Below are positions 51,666 to 63,701 of a stretch of 64,000 nucleotides of DNA, in pieces. Location of the stretch: the NCBI GenBank assembly GCA_902546145.1, contig CACCIT010000002.1, positions 1 to 64,000 of the forward strand, written 5' to 3'. Position 1 is the stretch's first letter. Each line of letters starts with the position of its first letter. The DNA is from an uncultured Pelagibacteraceae bacterium. GTDB taxonomy: Bacteria > Pseudomonadota > Alphaproteobacteria > Pelagibacterales > Pelagibacteraceae. The position numbers and the translations under genes are program-made. The notes beneath the pieces are model-generated. The model was not told the DNA's origin. It searched no databases and was given only the letters and a program-made list of their open reading frames with translations.

Positions 51666-51684
<19 letters not shown>
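50932..51684 (-). CDS. SDR-family oxidoreductase, possibly a pteridine/dihydromonapterin reductase
   Basis: A 250-residue short-chain dehydrogenase. The cofactor loop reads [17 protein letters not shown], the NNAS motif is [12 protein letters not shown] and the catalytic pair is YTISK. The Arg-rich turn after the Gly-loop favours NADPH. The pairing with folB suggests pteridine reductase activity (FolM-like), an inference from context. It overlaps uvrB by 19 bases. Confidence 0.83.
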
Positions 51685-55064
<3,380 letters not shown>

Positions 55065-55067
55065 GAA

Positions 55068-55721
55068 GTGAAAACAGCATTACTATTTGGTGCAACTGGA
55101 TTAGTTGGAGGTCATATTCTCAATCAACTTATTCAGAATGATGATTATTCTAAAATTAAAATATTTGTCCGTTCTTCAATTCAAATAAACAACTCAAAAA
55201 TTGAAGTAATTCAAACTGATTTTATTAATTTAGAAAAGCATAAAGAACAGATTGTGGGAGATGAATGTTATTTTTGTATTGGGACAACAAAAAAGAATTC
55301 TCCTGATAAAAATGAATATCAAAGAATTGAATTAGATATCCCAAAACAAGTGGCTCAAATTGCAAAATCTAACGATATTAAATCATATTTTTTTGTATCT
55401 TCAGGATATGCAAATTCTAAAAGTTCAGGAGATTATTTAAAATATAAAGGCCTAGTAGAAGAAGAGATCTTGAGTTTAGGTTTTTCTAAAATAGGAATTA
55501 TGAGACCCTCATTTATATTGGGTAACAGAAAAGAATTTAGATTGGGTGAGAAAATAGGAATAATAATTTTTAAGCTTCTTAACCCTTTATTTGTTGGACC
55601 ATTAAAGAAAATGAGATCAATTCATTCAAAAACAATTGCAAAAGCTATGATTAAACTTGCAAATAATAATATTGATCAAAAAATTTTTGAATCAGATCAA
55701 ATTTCAGATTTAGTAAAATAA
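55068..55721 (+). CDS. NAD(P)-binding oxidoreductase, HTATIP2/YwnB-like
   Basis: A 217-residue Rossmann-fold protein. The dinucleotide loop is LLFGATGLVGGHILNQLI, followed by the sequence KIKIFVRSS. The middle has YFFVSSGYANSKSSGDYLKYKG, resembling human HTATIP2/TIP30. The start is GTG at 55068, three bases after the aminotransferase. Its stop lies three bases from the convergent epimerase-like gene. The substrate is unknown. Confidence 0.78.
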   Translation: MKTALLFGATGLVGGHILNQLIQNDDYSKIKIFVRSSIQINNSKIEVIQTDFINLEKHKEQIVGDECYFCIGTTKKNSPDKNEYQRIELDIPKQVAQIAKSNDIKSYFFVSSGYANSKSSGDYLKYKGLVEEEILSLGFSKIGIMRPSFILGNRKEFRLGEKIGIIIFKLLNPLFVGPLKKMRSIHSKTIAKAMIKLANNNIDQKIFESDQISDLVK

Positions 55722-55724
55722 ACT

Positions 55725-56747
55725 TTATACCATACCTAATCTAACTACAGATTTTCCTGCATCAATCAAAGCACCACTTGCTGGTTTAAACTCAAAACCA
55801 ATTAATTCTTCAGCATATTTTGTCTCTGGTTTCATCTCTAGTTCAAGATCAGGTATCATAGTTTTTGCACTCGAATCCAACATGCTAATAAACTTAACCA
55901 TAAAATTTGGTAAAGTTTTTTTAGGTAGTTTTTTTGCATACTCTGGTAATGCTTCAGCTAAAATTTTTGATGTTTCAAGTAGTGTTTTAACTTCTTTACC
56001 AATAATTAATCTTCTGCCACCAACTTTTGAGTTTCCTAAGCAAGCAACATGAGATTTTGCAACATCTTTAATATCGGATATTAATATTCCCCATTTAGGA
56101 GTTGCTGGAAATTTTCCTTTTAAAAATTGTTTTACATATTCAATCGAGGTTCCACCTTTGGTATCCAAAGCATCTCCAAATACACCACCAGGATTTATAC
56201 AGGTTAGTTTATTTTTAATTCCGTTACTTTCCATTAATTCCCAGGCTGCTTTTTCAGCAACTGTTTTGGATAGAAAATAATCATTAACTCCTTCAACCCA
56301 ATTTTCATCAGTCCAATCATTTTCACTAAATGAATAAGGATTTGATCTATTTGGCTTTCTAAACATTGCTGCTATCGAAGATGTAACTACAAATTGTTCT
56401 GCATTTGCTTTAATACCAGCGTTTAAAACTCTTAAAGTTCCATCTTTTGCAACTGGTATTAAATTTTCTCTATTTTTTGAAACCTTCATTGGAAAAGGGG
56501 AGGCTATATGCATAATATACCTGCATCCCTTTGCAGCTTCTTCCCAACCTTCATCACTTAAAAGATCAAGTTTAATAAAGGATAACTTATCTATCGAAGC
56601 ATGTTTGCTAATCGTTTCTTTCGTTTGAGAGATTACATCGTCACTTCTAACAGTACCCAAAACCTCATAACCTGAATTTAATAATTCTATTGCAGTATGT
56701 TTAGCAATCCATCCACTTATTCCAGTTAATAATACCTTATCTGCCAT
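55725..56747 (-). CDS. NAD-dependent epimerase/dihydroflavonol-4-reductase-like protein
   Basis: A 340-residue extended SDR protein. It has the N-terminal loop LLTGISGWIAKHTAIELLNSGYEV and the catalytic pair in YFLSKTVAEK. The middle (INPGGVFGDALDTKGGTS) resembles dihydroflavonol reductase-like bacterial proteins. The reaction is not evident from sequence. It is followed by no overlapping gene on its strand and lies 40 bases after trxB. Confidence 0.82.
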   Translation of the reverse strand: MADKVLLTGISGWIAKHTAIELLNSGYEVLGTVRSDDVISQTKETISKHASIDKLSFIKLDLLSDEGWEEAAKGCRYIMHIASPFPMKVSKNRENLIPVAKDGTLRVLNAGIKANAEQFVVTSSIAAMFRKPNRSNPYSFSENDWTDENWVEGVNDYFLSKTVAEKAAWELMESNGIKNKLTCINPGGVFGDALDTKGGTSIEYVKQFLKGKFPATPKWGILISDIKDVAKSHVACLGNSKVGGRRLIIGKEVKTLLETSKILAEALPEYAKKLPKKTLPNFMVKFISMLDSSAKTMIPDLELEMKPETKYAEELIGFEFKPASGALIDAGKSVVRLGMV

Positions 56748-56787
56748 TATATTTACCTTTCTATTTCTTATTAGTTTTAATCTCGAA

Positions 56788-57732
56788 TTAGTGAGATAGG
56801 AATTTTTCAGCTTCTAATGCTGCCATACAACCCATTCCTGCTGCTGTAACTGCTTGTCGAAAAGTTTTATCTTTAACATCACCTGCAGCATAAACTCCAG
56901 GAATGTTTGTTTCAGTAGAATCTGGTTTAGTAATCAGGTAACCTTCTTTATCCATTTCTAATTGATCTTTGAAAAGCTGAGTAGCTGGATCATGACCAAT
57001 AGCAATAAATAATCCATCTAATTTTATTTCTTCTGTTTTTTCAGTTTTTAAGTTTTTAATTTTTATACCCTTAACATTTTTGGGTTCACTATCACCCAAA
57101 ACATCTTCAACTACAGAGTCCCAAACAATTTCAATTTTTTTATTTTCCATTAATTTCTTTTGAAGCATCTTTTCAGCTCTCAAACTATCTCGTCTATGAA
57201 TTAATTTTACTTTTGATGCGAATTTTGTAAGAAACATAGCTTCTTCTACCGCAGCATTACCACCACCAACTACCGCAACTTCTTTGTCTTTAAAAAAGAA
57301 ACCATCACATGTAGCACATGCTGAAACACCAAACCCTCTAAATTCTTGTTCAGACTTTATATTTAGCCATCTTGCTTGTGCACCTGTTGAAATAATTATG
57401 CTATCCGCGGTATATTTTTGTCCACTATCACCCACAGCTTCAAATGGTGTAGATTTTAAATTTACTGAGCCGATATGATCTTCAATCATTTCTGTTCCAA
57501 CAGCTTTTGCTTGATCTCTCATTTGATCCATTAACCACGGTCCTTGAATTACTTCTGCAAATCCTGGAAAATTTTCTACATCAGTTGTTGTTGTTAACTG
57601 TCCACCTGGTTGAGCGCCGTGAACAAGAATAGGATTTAACATTGCTCGTGCAGCATAAACAGCTGCTGTGTATCCGGCAGGACCAGATCCAATTATTAAC
57701 ACTTTTGTGTGTTTAGTTGGATTTTGACTCAT
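56788..57732 (-). CDS. trxB: Thioredoxin-disulfide reductase
   Basis: A 314-residue FAD protein that reduces thioredoxin with NADPH. The FAD loop is IIGSGPAGYTAAVYAARA, the redox-active site is CATC in SACATCDGFFF, the NADPH loop is VVGGGNAAVEEAMFL and the late FAD motif is GVYAAGDVKDKTFRQAVTAAG. It diverges from the ELM1-family gene by 21 bases. Confidence 0.97.
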   Translation of the reverse strand: MSQNPTKHTKVLIIGSGPAGYTAAVYAARAMLNPILVHGAQPGGQLTTTTDVENFPGFAEVIQGPWLMDQMRDQAKAVGTEMIEDHIGSVNLKSTPFEAVGDSGQKYTADSIIISTGAQARWLNIKSEQEFRGFGVSACATCDGFFFKDKEVAVVGGGNAAVEEAMFLTKFASKVKLIHRRDSLRAEKMLQKKLMENKKIEIVWDSVVEDVLGDSEPKNVKGIKIKNLKTEKTEEIKLDGLFIAIGHDPATQLFKDQLEMDKEGYLITKPDSTETNIPGVYAAGDVKDKTFRQAVTAAGMGCMAALEAEKFLSH

Positions 57733-57753
57733 ATGAAAGCTATATAGTGATAA

Positions 57754-58698
57754 ATGTCTAAATTAAAAGGTTTATTATTAACTCAAGGTATGCATGGAAT
57801 GATTAGTCAAGTCGAGGGACTTGCAAAAGCGCTTGATATTGATTTTACACACCACAAGGTTGAACTAAAAAATATTTGGAAATTAGTTCCACCTAAATTT
57901 ACTCCAATTTCTCAAAACGTTTATAAAAAAGTTAATGATATAGATTTTGATATAATAATCTCATGTGGAAGAAAGAGCGTAATTCCATCTATTCACTTAA
58001 AAAGTATTTCTAAAAAAAAGGTTTTTAATATTCATATCCAAGATCCAAAAATAGACTTTAAATATTTTGATTTTGTTGTTGCACCTGAACATGATGGAAT
58101 AAATGGCGAAAATGTTATTAATACAAAAGGAGCAATTCATTATCTTTCAGAGAAAGAAATTGAAGAAAATAAAGATTATTTAAAGTCCCTTATCAAACAA
58201 GATGAAAGAAAAGTTTGGTGCTTAATTATGGGTGGGCCAACTAAATACTATGATTATTCAACTAAAAATATGAAACATATTTTCTCAATGTTTTATAAAT
58301 TAATGAAAAAACATGATTTTCAATTAGTAGTAATCCCATCAATGAGAACCCCAATAAATACAATTCATTATGCTAAAGAGTTTTTTGGAGAAAATCATAC
58401 AGTGATTATGAATGTAGATAAAAAGGCATATTTATCTGCATTAGCTTTATCTGAAAATATCATTGTTACATGTGACTCTAGCTCTATGATCTCAGAAGCT
58501 GCTTTGACAGGGAAACCAATTTATGTTGCTAATATTTTACCAAAAAAGAATGACAAAAGATTCCAAAGATTTAGAAATTTATTTAGAGAACTAAATATCA
58601 CTAGAAACTTAGGTGAAGAAATAGAAAATTGGAACTATGAAAAGCTAGATGAAACGAATAGAGTAGCAAAAATAATAAAAGAAAAAATTCAATCTTGA
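57754..58698 (+). CDS. ELM1 (DUF1022)-family protein, glycosyltransferase-like
   Basis: A 314-residue protein of the ELM1 family, named for a plant mitochondrial fission factor; the bacterial role is unknown. Recognisable segments are GMISQVEGLAKALD, SCGRKSVIPSIHL, IHIQDPKIDFKYFD and IVTCDSSSMISEAALTGKPIYVANI, the last resembling the donor-site end of GT-B glycosyltransferases. It precedes the putative oxygenase gene by one overlapping base, suggesting joint envelope or small-molecule modification (inference). Confidence 0.75.
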   Translation: MSKLKGLLLTQGMHGMISQVEGLAKALDIDFTHHKVELKNIWKLVPPKFTPISQNVYKKVNDIDFDIIISCGRKSVIPSIHLKSISKKKVFNIHIQDPKIDFKYFDFVVAPEHDGINGENVINTKGAIHYLSEKEIEENKDYLKSLIKQDERKVWCLIMGGPTKYYDYSTKNMKHIFSMFYKLMKKHDFQLVVIPSMRTPINTIHYAKEFFGENHTVIMNVDKKAYLSALALSENIIVTCDSSSMISEAALTGKPIYVANILPKKNDKRFQRFRNLFRELNITRNLGEEIENWNYEKLDETNRVAKIIKEKIQS

Positions 58699-59363
58699 TG
58701 TCATTTTTAAATTCTATAAAAAATAATTCAAAAAAATATGAAACACCATTTGATCATTGGGAATATAGCAATGCTTTATCAGAAGCAGCAATTGAAGAGA
58801 TTGTTAAAGCAGATATTCCAGATTTAAGTCAGCATAATTTAAATTATGATGGAACTAGAGCAATAGATGGTGGTGCCGCTGAGTTTAGAGAAGGTATTTC
58901 GTCTGGTGGTAAAGCAATTAAATTTAGATGTTTTGTAACTAAAGAAAATAGTTCACAATTTCCAAGTCTTGTAAAATTTATTAATGAGCTACAATCAAAA
59001 GAAACACACGAAACAATATCTAAAATGATCAATAAGGATTTATCTAATTCATATGTTAGAGTTGAAGTAATTTGTGATAGGGAAGGATTTTGGCTCAAAC
59101 CGCACTGTGATATTAAAGAAAAATTAATGTCAGGATTGATTTTTGTTAATAAAACAAACGAGTCTGAGGATCTTGGTACAGATTTTTATAATGAAAAATT
59201 AGAGAAAATTAAAACACTGCCATACAGAAATAATTATGGATATCTTTTTACTAGTGGCCCAAACACCTGGCATGGAATGGAGAAAAAGAGCATTCTTAAA
59301 GAAAGACGGTGTTTACAAGTAAACTATGTGACTTTCGAAACTGATTGGAAAGTAAATAATTAA
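58698..59363 (+). CDS. Putative 2-oxoglutarate/Fe(II)-dependent oxygenase
   Basis: A 221-residue protein from the ATG at 58698 (an in-frame TTG lies one codon earlier). It has the pattern of a double-stranded beta-helix oxygenase: LKPHCDIKEKLMSGLIFVN (His-x-Asp near residues 136-138), and a distal NTWHGMEKKSI (His near 192), then an Arg near 203 in ERRCLQVNY for 2-oxoglutarate. The substrate is unknown. It overlaps the ELM1-family gene by one base and shares four bases (TTAA) with the convergent HMA gene. Confidence 0.55.
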   Translation: MSFLNSIKNNSKKYETPFDHWEYSNALSEAAIEEIVKADIPDLSQHNLNYDGTRAIDGGAAEFREGISSGGKAIKFRCFVTKENSSQFPSLVKFINELQSKETHETISKMINKDLSNSYVRVEVICDREGFWLKPHCDIKEKLMSGLIFVNKTNESEDLGTDFYNEKLEKIKTLPYRNNYGYLFTSGPNTWHGMEKKSILKERRCLQVNYVTFETDWKVNN

Positions 59364-59698
59364 AATTTCTTTAAAGAAATTAGACCAGATTTTGGATCAA
59401 TAATTTTCTCATTTAAAGTTGCAACTTTACCAACTGCAAAACCAGCATCTTCAATTACTTTTTTAAAGTCATCCTCTGAAAAATTAGGAGTATTTTCAAA
59501 GTTTATAAACGCAACTCCTTCAGGCCATGATACTTCAACATTACCTTCACCTGTTGCAGCTTTAAGTTCTTTCTCAACTTTTGCTTGGCAAGCCATACAA
59601 ACCATTCCATCAACAACACCTATCATTGCAACTTCAGCTTTAGCAAAATTTTGCATTAATGAAGTTATAAATAAAATAGTAATAAATAATTTTTTCAT
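59360..59698 (-). CDS. Exported heavy-metal-associated (HMA) domain protein
   Basis: A 112-residue protein with a signal peptide (MKKLFITILFITSLMQNFAKA) and one HMA domain. The metal-binding motif is GMVCMACQAKVEKELK (MxCxxC). Secreted HMA proteins can carry copper or mercury ions in the periplasm; nothing here identifies the metal. The gene diverges from the pilin gene over a 128-base gap that contains a CCCCATTTTGGGG dyad. Confidence 0.82.
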   Translation of the reverse strand: MKKLFITILFITSLMQNFAKAEVAMIGVVDGMVCMACQAKVEKELKAATGEGNVEVSWPEGVAFINFENTPNFSEDDFKKVIEDAGFAVGKVATLNEKIIDPKSGLISLKKF

Positions 59699-59742
59699 AA
59701 TAGCTGATTATAGTATTCATAAAAAAATTACCTTTTAAAGAC

Positions 59743-59755
59743 CCCCATTTTGGGG
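59743..59755 (+). promoter_or_regulatory. Dyad motif, site 1 (upstream of pilin)
   Basis: The sequence CCCCATTTTGGGG is a perfect 4-base CCCC/GGGG (5-base CCCCA/TGGGG) dyad in otherwise AT-rich DNA. It lies in a divergent gap, so it is not a terminator for either flanking gene. A -10-like TATGAT begins two bases after it (59758-59763). It is one of three copies; see the sites at 60829 and 63702. Confidence 0.6.
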
Positions 59756-59816
59756 CTTATGATTATTTAACTTTTTGGCTTTAGTTGTAATTTCTTAGCT
59801 TTGTTAACAAAATATT

Positions 59817-59822
59817 AAGGAG
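59817..59822 (+). promoter_or_regulatory. Shine-Dalgarno of the pilin gene
   Basis: AAGGAG lies four bases ahead of the pilin ATG at 59827, a strong match by the standard of this window. It fixes the start and suggests high expression. Confidence 0.75.
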
Positions 59823-59826
59823 AGAA

Positions 59827-60327
59827 ATGAAAAAATTAAATACAAAAAAAGGTTTCTCATTAATTGAATTACTTGTTGTAATCGCAATTATTGGGGTTCT
59901 TTCTGCGGTAGGTATTACAGCTTATACTGGATACACTGCAAGTGCAAAAGAGCAGGCTGCTAGAACACAGTTTGCACAAATGGTAAGCTTTGTTAATGCT
60001 GAAATCGCAAAATGTGCTTTAGGTTCTGGAGATTATAACTGGCCTTCAACGGCAACTAAAGATACTTGTTCTGATGGTATAGATGCAAATACCGATGATA
60101 ATATTGCAGATCAGCTTGTAAACGGTATGGGTTTTAAAAATCCGTATGACCAAACTACAACTGTAGGAACAGCAGCAACAAGTTATGTTAGACATGGAAC
60201 TGATGCTAACGCTGATGGAGATGGTAAAATAACTATTTTTGCAGATGCCACAAACGACCTAGTGAAAATAACTCAGGAAGTAGTTGATGGAACTGTATTG
60301 AGCCAGACTATAAATACAGCAGACTAA
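59827..60327 (+). CDS. Type IV pilin-like prepilin
   Basis: A 166-residue prepilin. The leader KKG is followed by FSLIELLVVIAIIGVLSAVGITAY, with cleavage expected between Gly9 and Phe10 and Glu5 of the mature protein present. The body has two Cys (AKCALG and KDTCSDG) that could form a disulfide, and a loop DANADGDGKIT that resembles a calcium-binding site. No pilus assembly genes are in the window. Transcription probably ends at a 12-bp stem downstream, overlapping the end of the RsbW-like gene. It may act in DNA uptake or surface attachment. Confidence 0.9.
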   Translation: MKKLNTKKGFSLIELLVVIAIIGVLSAVGITAYTGYTASAKEQAARTQFAQMVSFVNAEIAKCALGSGDYNWPSTATKDTCSDGIDANTDDNIADQLVNGMGFKNPYDQTTTVGTAATSYVRHGTDANADGDGKITIFADATNDLVKITQEVVDGTVLSQTINTAD

Positions 60328-60344
60328 TTAAATTATAAATTTAT

Positions 60345-60378
60345 GTTGATCAGGGTATAGTTTTTGACCCTGATCAAC
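60345..60378. terminator. Bidirectional hairpin terminator of pilin and RsbW-like genes
   Basis: A perfect 12-bp inverted repeat (GTTGATCAGGGT at 60345-60356; ACCCTGATCAAC at 60367-60378) encloses a 10-base loop holding five Ts. It lies between the convergent pilin and RsbW-like genes and overlaps the RsbW stop codon. It is the clearest terminator-like structure in the window; a clean T-run after the stem is weak on either strand. Confidence 0.7.
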
Positions 60379-60775
60379 TAACTTTCTTACTCATTGTTAG
60401 ATGATTTGTAAAACTTTTTGAGTTTTTGTTCCATTTTACACTATCCATAATTGTTTTGATGAAATAAGTACCAAGACCACCAGGTTTTATTGCTTTTAGA
60501 TTTCTAGGTTTAATATTATTTTTATTAACCTTAATGCCATTGTCATACAAGTGAATTAGAAATTTTTTATTTTTAAATTCTAATTTAATTTTGATGATGT
60601 TGTTTTTATTTTCTCCTTCATAAGCATGTTTAATTATATTGGTGACAGCTTCATCAACTGCAAGCTGGATATTTTTAATTATTTTTAAGTCTACTTCGTA
60701 AATTTTGAGAAAATCTTTGATTGTAGCCCTTATTTTTTTAAGATTGCTTAATGTTGCAGGGTAAGATTTTTTCAT
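60374..60775 (-). CDS. RsbW-like anti-sigma factor/serine kinase ATPase domain
   Basis: A 133-residue stand-alone HATPase_c_2 domain. The N box is QLAVDEAVTNIIKHAY, the G1 box LYDNGIK, and a Gly-rich lid reads KPGGLGTYFIKTIMDSV. Such proteins phosphorylate anti-anti-sigma STAS partners or bind sigma factors. No STAS or PP2C gene is in the window; partners may lie beyond the right edge. It diverges from the barrel gene with a dyad motif between them, and a TATAAT at 60801-60806 on its strand. Confidence 0.83.
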   Translation of the reverse strand: MKKSYPATLSNLKKIRATIKDFLKIYEVDLKIIKNIQLAVDEAVTNIIKHAYEGENKNNIIKIKLEFKNKKFLIHLYDNGIKVNKNNIKPRNLKAIKPGGLGTYFIKTIMDSVKWNKNSKSFTNHLTMSKKVS

Positions 60776-60800
60776 GTGCCCAAAGTACTTAATTTTTATG

Positions 60801-60806
60801 ATTATA
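60801..60806 (-). promoter_or_regulatory. Candidate -10 box of the RsbW-like gene
   Basis: The minus strand has TATAAT here, 25 bases upstream of the ATG at 60775. The sequence 17 bases further up is not a good -35 but touches the dyad site at 60829-60841, as expected for an activator-dependent promoter. Tentative. Confidence 0.35.
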
Positions 60807-60828
60807 AAAGGTTTTAAAATAAATGGTT

Positions 60829-60841
60829 ACCCAAAATGGGG
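60829..60841 (-). promoter_or_regulatory. Dyad motif, site 2 (between RsbW-like and barrel genes)
   Basis: On the minus strand it reads CCCCATTTTGGGT, 12 of 13 bases identical to site 1. It lies in the divergent gap, 52 bases from the barrel ATG and 53 from the RsbW ATG. It could control either or both. Confidence 0.55.
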
Positions 60842-60893
60842 CTATTGCTTAAATTATTTTTAGATTTAGACGTATGATCAAATTCAAATAATC

Positions 60894-62201
60894 ATGAAAA
60901 AAGTTCCAAGAAACAACACTTACTTATTAATTTTAATTTTTTTCTTTAATGTAGTTAGTGCTAATTCACAAATTTCTTTTGAACAAATTTTAAAAAATCC
61001 AAACGATTTAAAATTAAATTTAAAATACGCAAAAGAACAGGAAGATTTAGGGAATTTTAAGTCTGTAATTTCAACACTTGAAAGATTAACAAGTTTATAT
61101 CCAGAAAATATTGATCTTAAAATGTATTACTTGTCCATTTCTTTGAGGATAGACTCTGTTGAGAGAACTATACAAATAATTGATGAAATAAAGAACAGTG
61201 AACAATTAACAGCAGAAATTAATGCTGAGATAGATATTATTTTACAAAATCTAAATAACACAGCTAATGCAAATGAAAATAAGTGGAATGGATATATTGA
61301 TATTTCTTTAAGTCATACTTATCACACCAATATCAATAATTTATCAGATTCAGGTACATTCTATGTAAGCGATTCTATTAGTAATTACGCAACTAATGAA
61401 ATTGAAAACGATACATTAGAAATACCAAGTATTAGAATTGGTGGTTTTAAAAAACTAAGTGATAATTCAAATATTAATCTTAATATTGGATTATCAGATA
61501 CAAATCAAAATAAAGACAAATCTGAAGAGAAAGATTTAAATTCAGTATTTTTAAATCATAATTATTTTAAAGATAAAAACTTATTAAGCACAACTTTTAG
61601 TTTTAATAAATCTAACTATAGAAACCAAGCAGATATCAATACTATCAATTTTGGATTACGAGATAAGTATTCAATAAATAAAAATCATTTTTTCATTGGT
61701 GGGATAAATTATACAAAAAATACTTATAATCAGAACAATACTTTTTCTACAACTAGAGAAAAAAATAATTATTTTGTGTCGGGTAACATTGGTTACGAAT
61801 TTATTTTCTCCAATAATAAATTTTTATTTGATTATAAAGATGGAGAATCTAAGGCAATCGCTGATCAATATGGATATAAACAGGAAAAATATTTAATTAG
61901 TTATTTCAGATACTTTGATTTTGGAACATTCAATTTTAGTAAATCTTTTACAGAAAATGAATATGAAATAGCTGATACATTTGTACTTTCAAGCACTGTA
62001 CGAGATGATGAATTAGATACGACCTCAATTAGTTTAAATGGAGAATTGGTTAATTTATACTTCTTAAACAAATTTAAATTTTTTGAAGATATTTATTATA
62101 ATCTTTCTTTTTCAAAAATTGATAGTACATCTAACATCTTAAATTATAATTATGAAAAAGAAATTCATAATATAGGTTTAACAAAAAGGATAAACTTTTG
62201 A
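60894..62201 (+). CDS. Outer-membrane protein with N-terminal TPR and C-terminal beta-barrel (Slam-like architecture)
   Basis: A 435-residue protein. The first 25 residues are a signal peptide (LLILIFFFNVVSANS). Residues 30-125 are helical, TPR-like (DLKLNLKYAKEQEDLGNFKSVISTLERL and NIDLKMYYLSISLRI). From about 130 the sequence alternates polar and aromatic residues as in outer-membrane strands, starts with WNGYIDISLSHTYHTNINN, and ends in Phe (KRINF). That architecture resembles DUF560/Slam surface lipoprotein exporters, but I cannot confirm homology. Its TGA overlaps the TTG start of the FecR gene, so the two are coupled. Confidence 0.6.
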   Translation: MKKVPRNNTYLLILIFFFNVVSANSQISFEQILKNPNDLKLNLKYAKEQEDLGNFKSVISTLERLTSLYPENIDLKMYYLSISLRIDSVERTIQIIDEIKNSEQLTAEINAEIDIILQNLNNTANANENKWNGYIDISLSHTYHTNINNLSDSGTFYVSDSISNYATNEIENDTLEIPSIRIGGFKKLSDNSNINLNIGLSDTNQNKDKSEEKDLNSVFLNHNYFKDKNLLSTTFSFNKSNYRNQADINTINFGLRDKYSINKNHFFIGGINYTKNTYNQNNTFSTTREKNNYFVSGNIGYEFIFSNNKFLFDYKDGESKAIADQYGYKQEKYLISYFRYFDFGTFNFSKSFTENEYEIADTFVLSSTVRDDELDTTSISLNGELVNLYFLNKFKFFEDIYYNLSFSKIDSTSNILNYNYEKEIHNIGLTKRINF

Positions 62202-63694
62202 AAAAAATATTTTTAATAATTCTGATCTTACTTTTGCCTAGCAAGCTTTTTGCACAAAAACAGGTAATCGGTACAGTTACTTTAGCAATTGGTGAGGTTA
62301 AAACTAACGACAATAGAACCTTAAGTGCTGGGGATCCAATTTATTTTAACGATACTATTATTGCAGGGGATAATTCAAAATCTCAAATTATATTGTTAGA
62401 TGAAACTGTTATGATGATAGGAGCAGGAACTGAACTTATAATTGATGAATTTGTATTTAATCCCGGTGACTTTGAAGGCAAAATAACAACTACAATAAAG
62501 CAAGGTAGTATCAAAGTTTTATCAGGTAAAATTAGTGAAACTAACCCTGAAGACTTAGTAGTAAAAACACCTGCTGGAACTATTGGAACTAGAGGAACTG
62601 AATTTCAGGCTTTAGTAGATGAGGAGGATGGTGATAGCAAAATACTTCTAATCGGGCCTGGACCAAATAACACATTAGGTTTAAGACCAGGAGAAGTTGA
62701 GGTTTTTAACCAATTTGGCAGTGTTATTTTAGATCAACCTTTTTTATTTACGCAATTTAGTCAAGATCAAGCTCCTCAAGAACCTATTGTGATTTCAGAA
62801 CAAGATTTTAATGATTTTGTAAGAATACTTGAGGCTAGAAATGAGATTTCTGAAGATGAACAAATTCAAGAAGCTGTAAAAGAAGGACTGCTTATATCTG
62901 GAAAAGAAAGTGGAAGTGAATTAGTTGCTGAAGTAATTGATATCGTTTTAAAGAAGGAAGATGGTGGCGCAACTGCAGAAACCTTATCTGCAGCGTTAGG
63001 AGTAAGTGTTGAGGAATTATTTGGTGATGAATATAAAGAAGAATTCGAGAGCGAAAGTGAGGCAAATAAAGTTGTAATTGCAAACGGTGAATTCGGTGAT
63101 GCCGTTGCTATGATCACTAGATATGGAGGAACTGACCAGGGCAATTCAACTTATGCTGATCTTGCAGGCATAGCATCAGGAACTTACACCTATCAAGCAA
63201 CAGGTATTAATGGAGCAGCAGCTACAGGCTCAGGAAGTGGAACTATCGACTCAACTGTGGTGATTGACTTTGCTGCTAAAACAATCACACAAACAGTTTC
63301 TGGAACAGTTGCTTTAGGATCAGATTCAAGCAGAACTTTTTCAGATATTTCAAAAGAGCATAGTTATACAAGTTCATCATCAAATGTTGAAGCTGATCAA
63401 AATGTAATTATCGCAAGCAATGGAAATGCTTCTGCGGACAACACTAATTTTTCAGGAACTCCACAAGCAGCAGATTCTGATAATAAATCAGATTTTGTAG
63501 ACAGTGGTACTAATTCATATTTTTTAAATAACGAATTCACCTCAAGTAATATTAAACTTGGATCTGGAATAAATAATGATCCAATCGCATACGCTGGGCA
63601 CATGAATTTAGTAGTTGAAAATATAGACAATACAAATTCTATGGTTAATCAATTAAGTTTCTCAAGAACTGGAATAACACCTAAAAAAGATTAG
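62198..63694 (+). CDS. Exported FecR-domain protein
   Basis: A 498-residue protein starting with TTG (62198), preceded by AAAGGA seven bases upstream. Signal peptide: KKIFLIILILLLPSKLFA. The FecR domain spans about residues 25-145, with AGDPIYFNDTIIAGDNSKSQI, GTELIIDEF and VVKTPAGTIGTRGTEFQAL. Residues about 200-310 are acidic and helical. The C-terminal part (about 310-498) is Gly/Ser/Thr/Asp-rich and strand-like (e.g. VVIDFAAKTITQTVSGTV), resembling TbpB-like barrels. It is a candidate cargo of the barrel protein encoded next to it. Unlike classical FecR, no membrane anchor is seen. Confidence 0.7.
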   Translation: MKKIFLIILILLLPSKLFAQKQVIGTVTLAIGEVKTNDNRTLSAGDPIYFNDTIIAGDNSKSQIILLDETVMMIGAGTELIIDEFVFNPGDFEGKITTTIKQGSIKVLSGKISETNPEDLVVKTPAGTIGTRGTEFQALVDEEDGDSKILLIGPGPNNTLGLRPGEVEVFNQFGSVILDQPFLFTQFSQDQAPQEPIVISEQDFNDFVRILEARNEISEDEQIQEAVKEGLLISGKESGSELVAEVIDIVLKKEDGGATAETLSAALGVSVEELFGDEYKEEFESESEANKVVIANGEFGDAVAMITRYGGTDQGNSTYADLAGIASGTYTYQATGINGAAATGSGSGTIDSTVVIDFAAKTITQTVSGTVALGSDSSRTFSDISKEHSYTSSSSNVEADQNVIIASNGNASADNTNFSGTPQAADSDNKSDFVDSGTNSYFLNNEFTSSNIKLGSGINNDPIAYAGHMNLVVENIDNTNSMVNQLSFSRTGITPKKD

Positions 63695-63701
63695 TTAGAC
63701 C

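Noticed and set aside
59743-59755. Dyad read as a rho-independent terminator
   Set aside because: It lies between divergent genes (HMA on minus, pilin on plus), so nothing ends there, and no T-run follows. A regulatory role fits better.
62866-63144. Antisense open frame of 92 codons inside the FecR gene
   Set aside because: It is a low-complexity Ser/Pro-rich mirror of the sense Glu/Ser-rich coding region, with no ribosome binding site and no recognisable domain.
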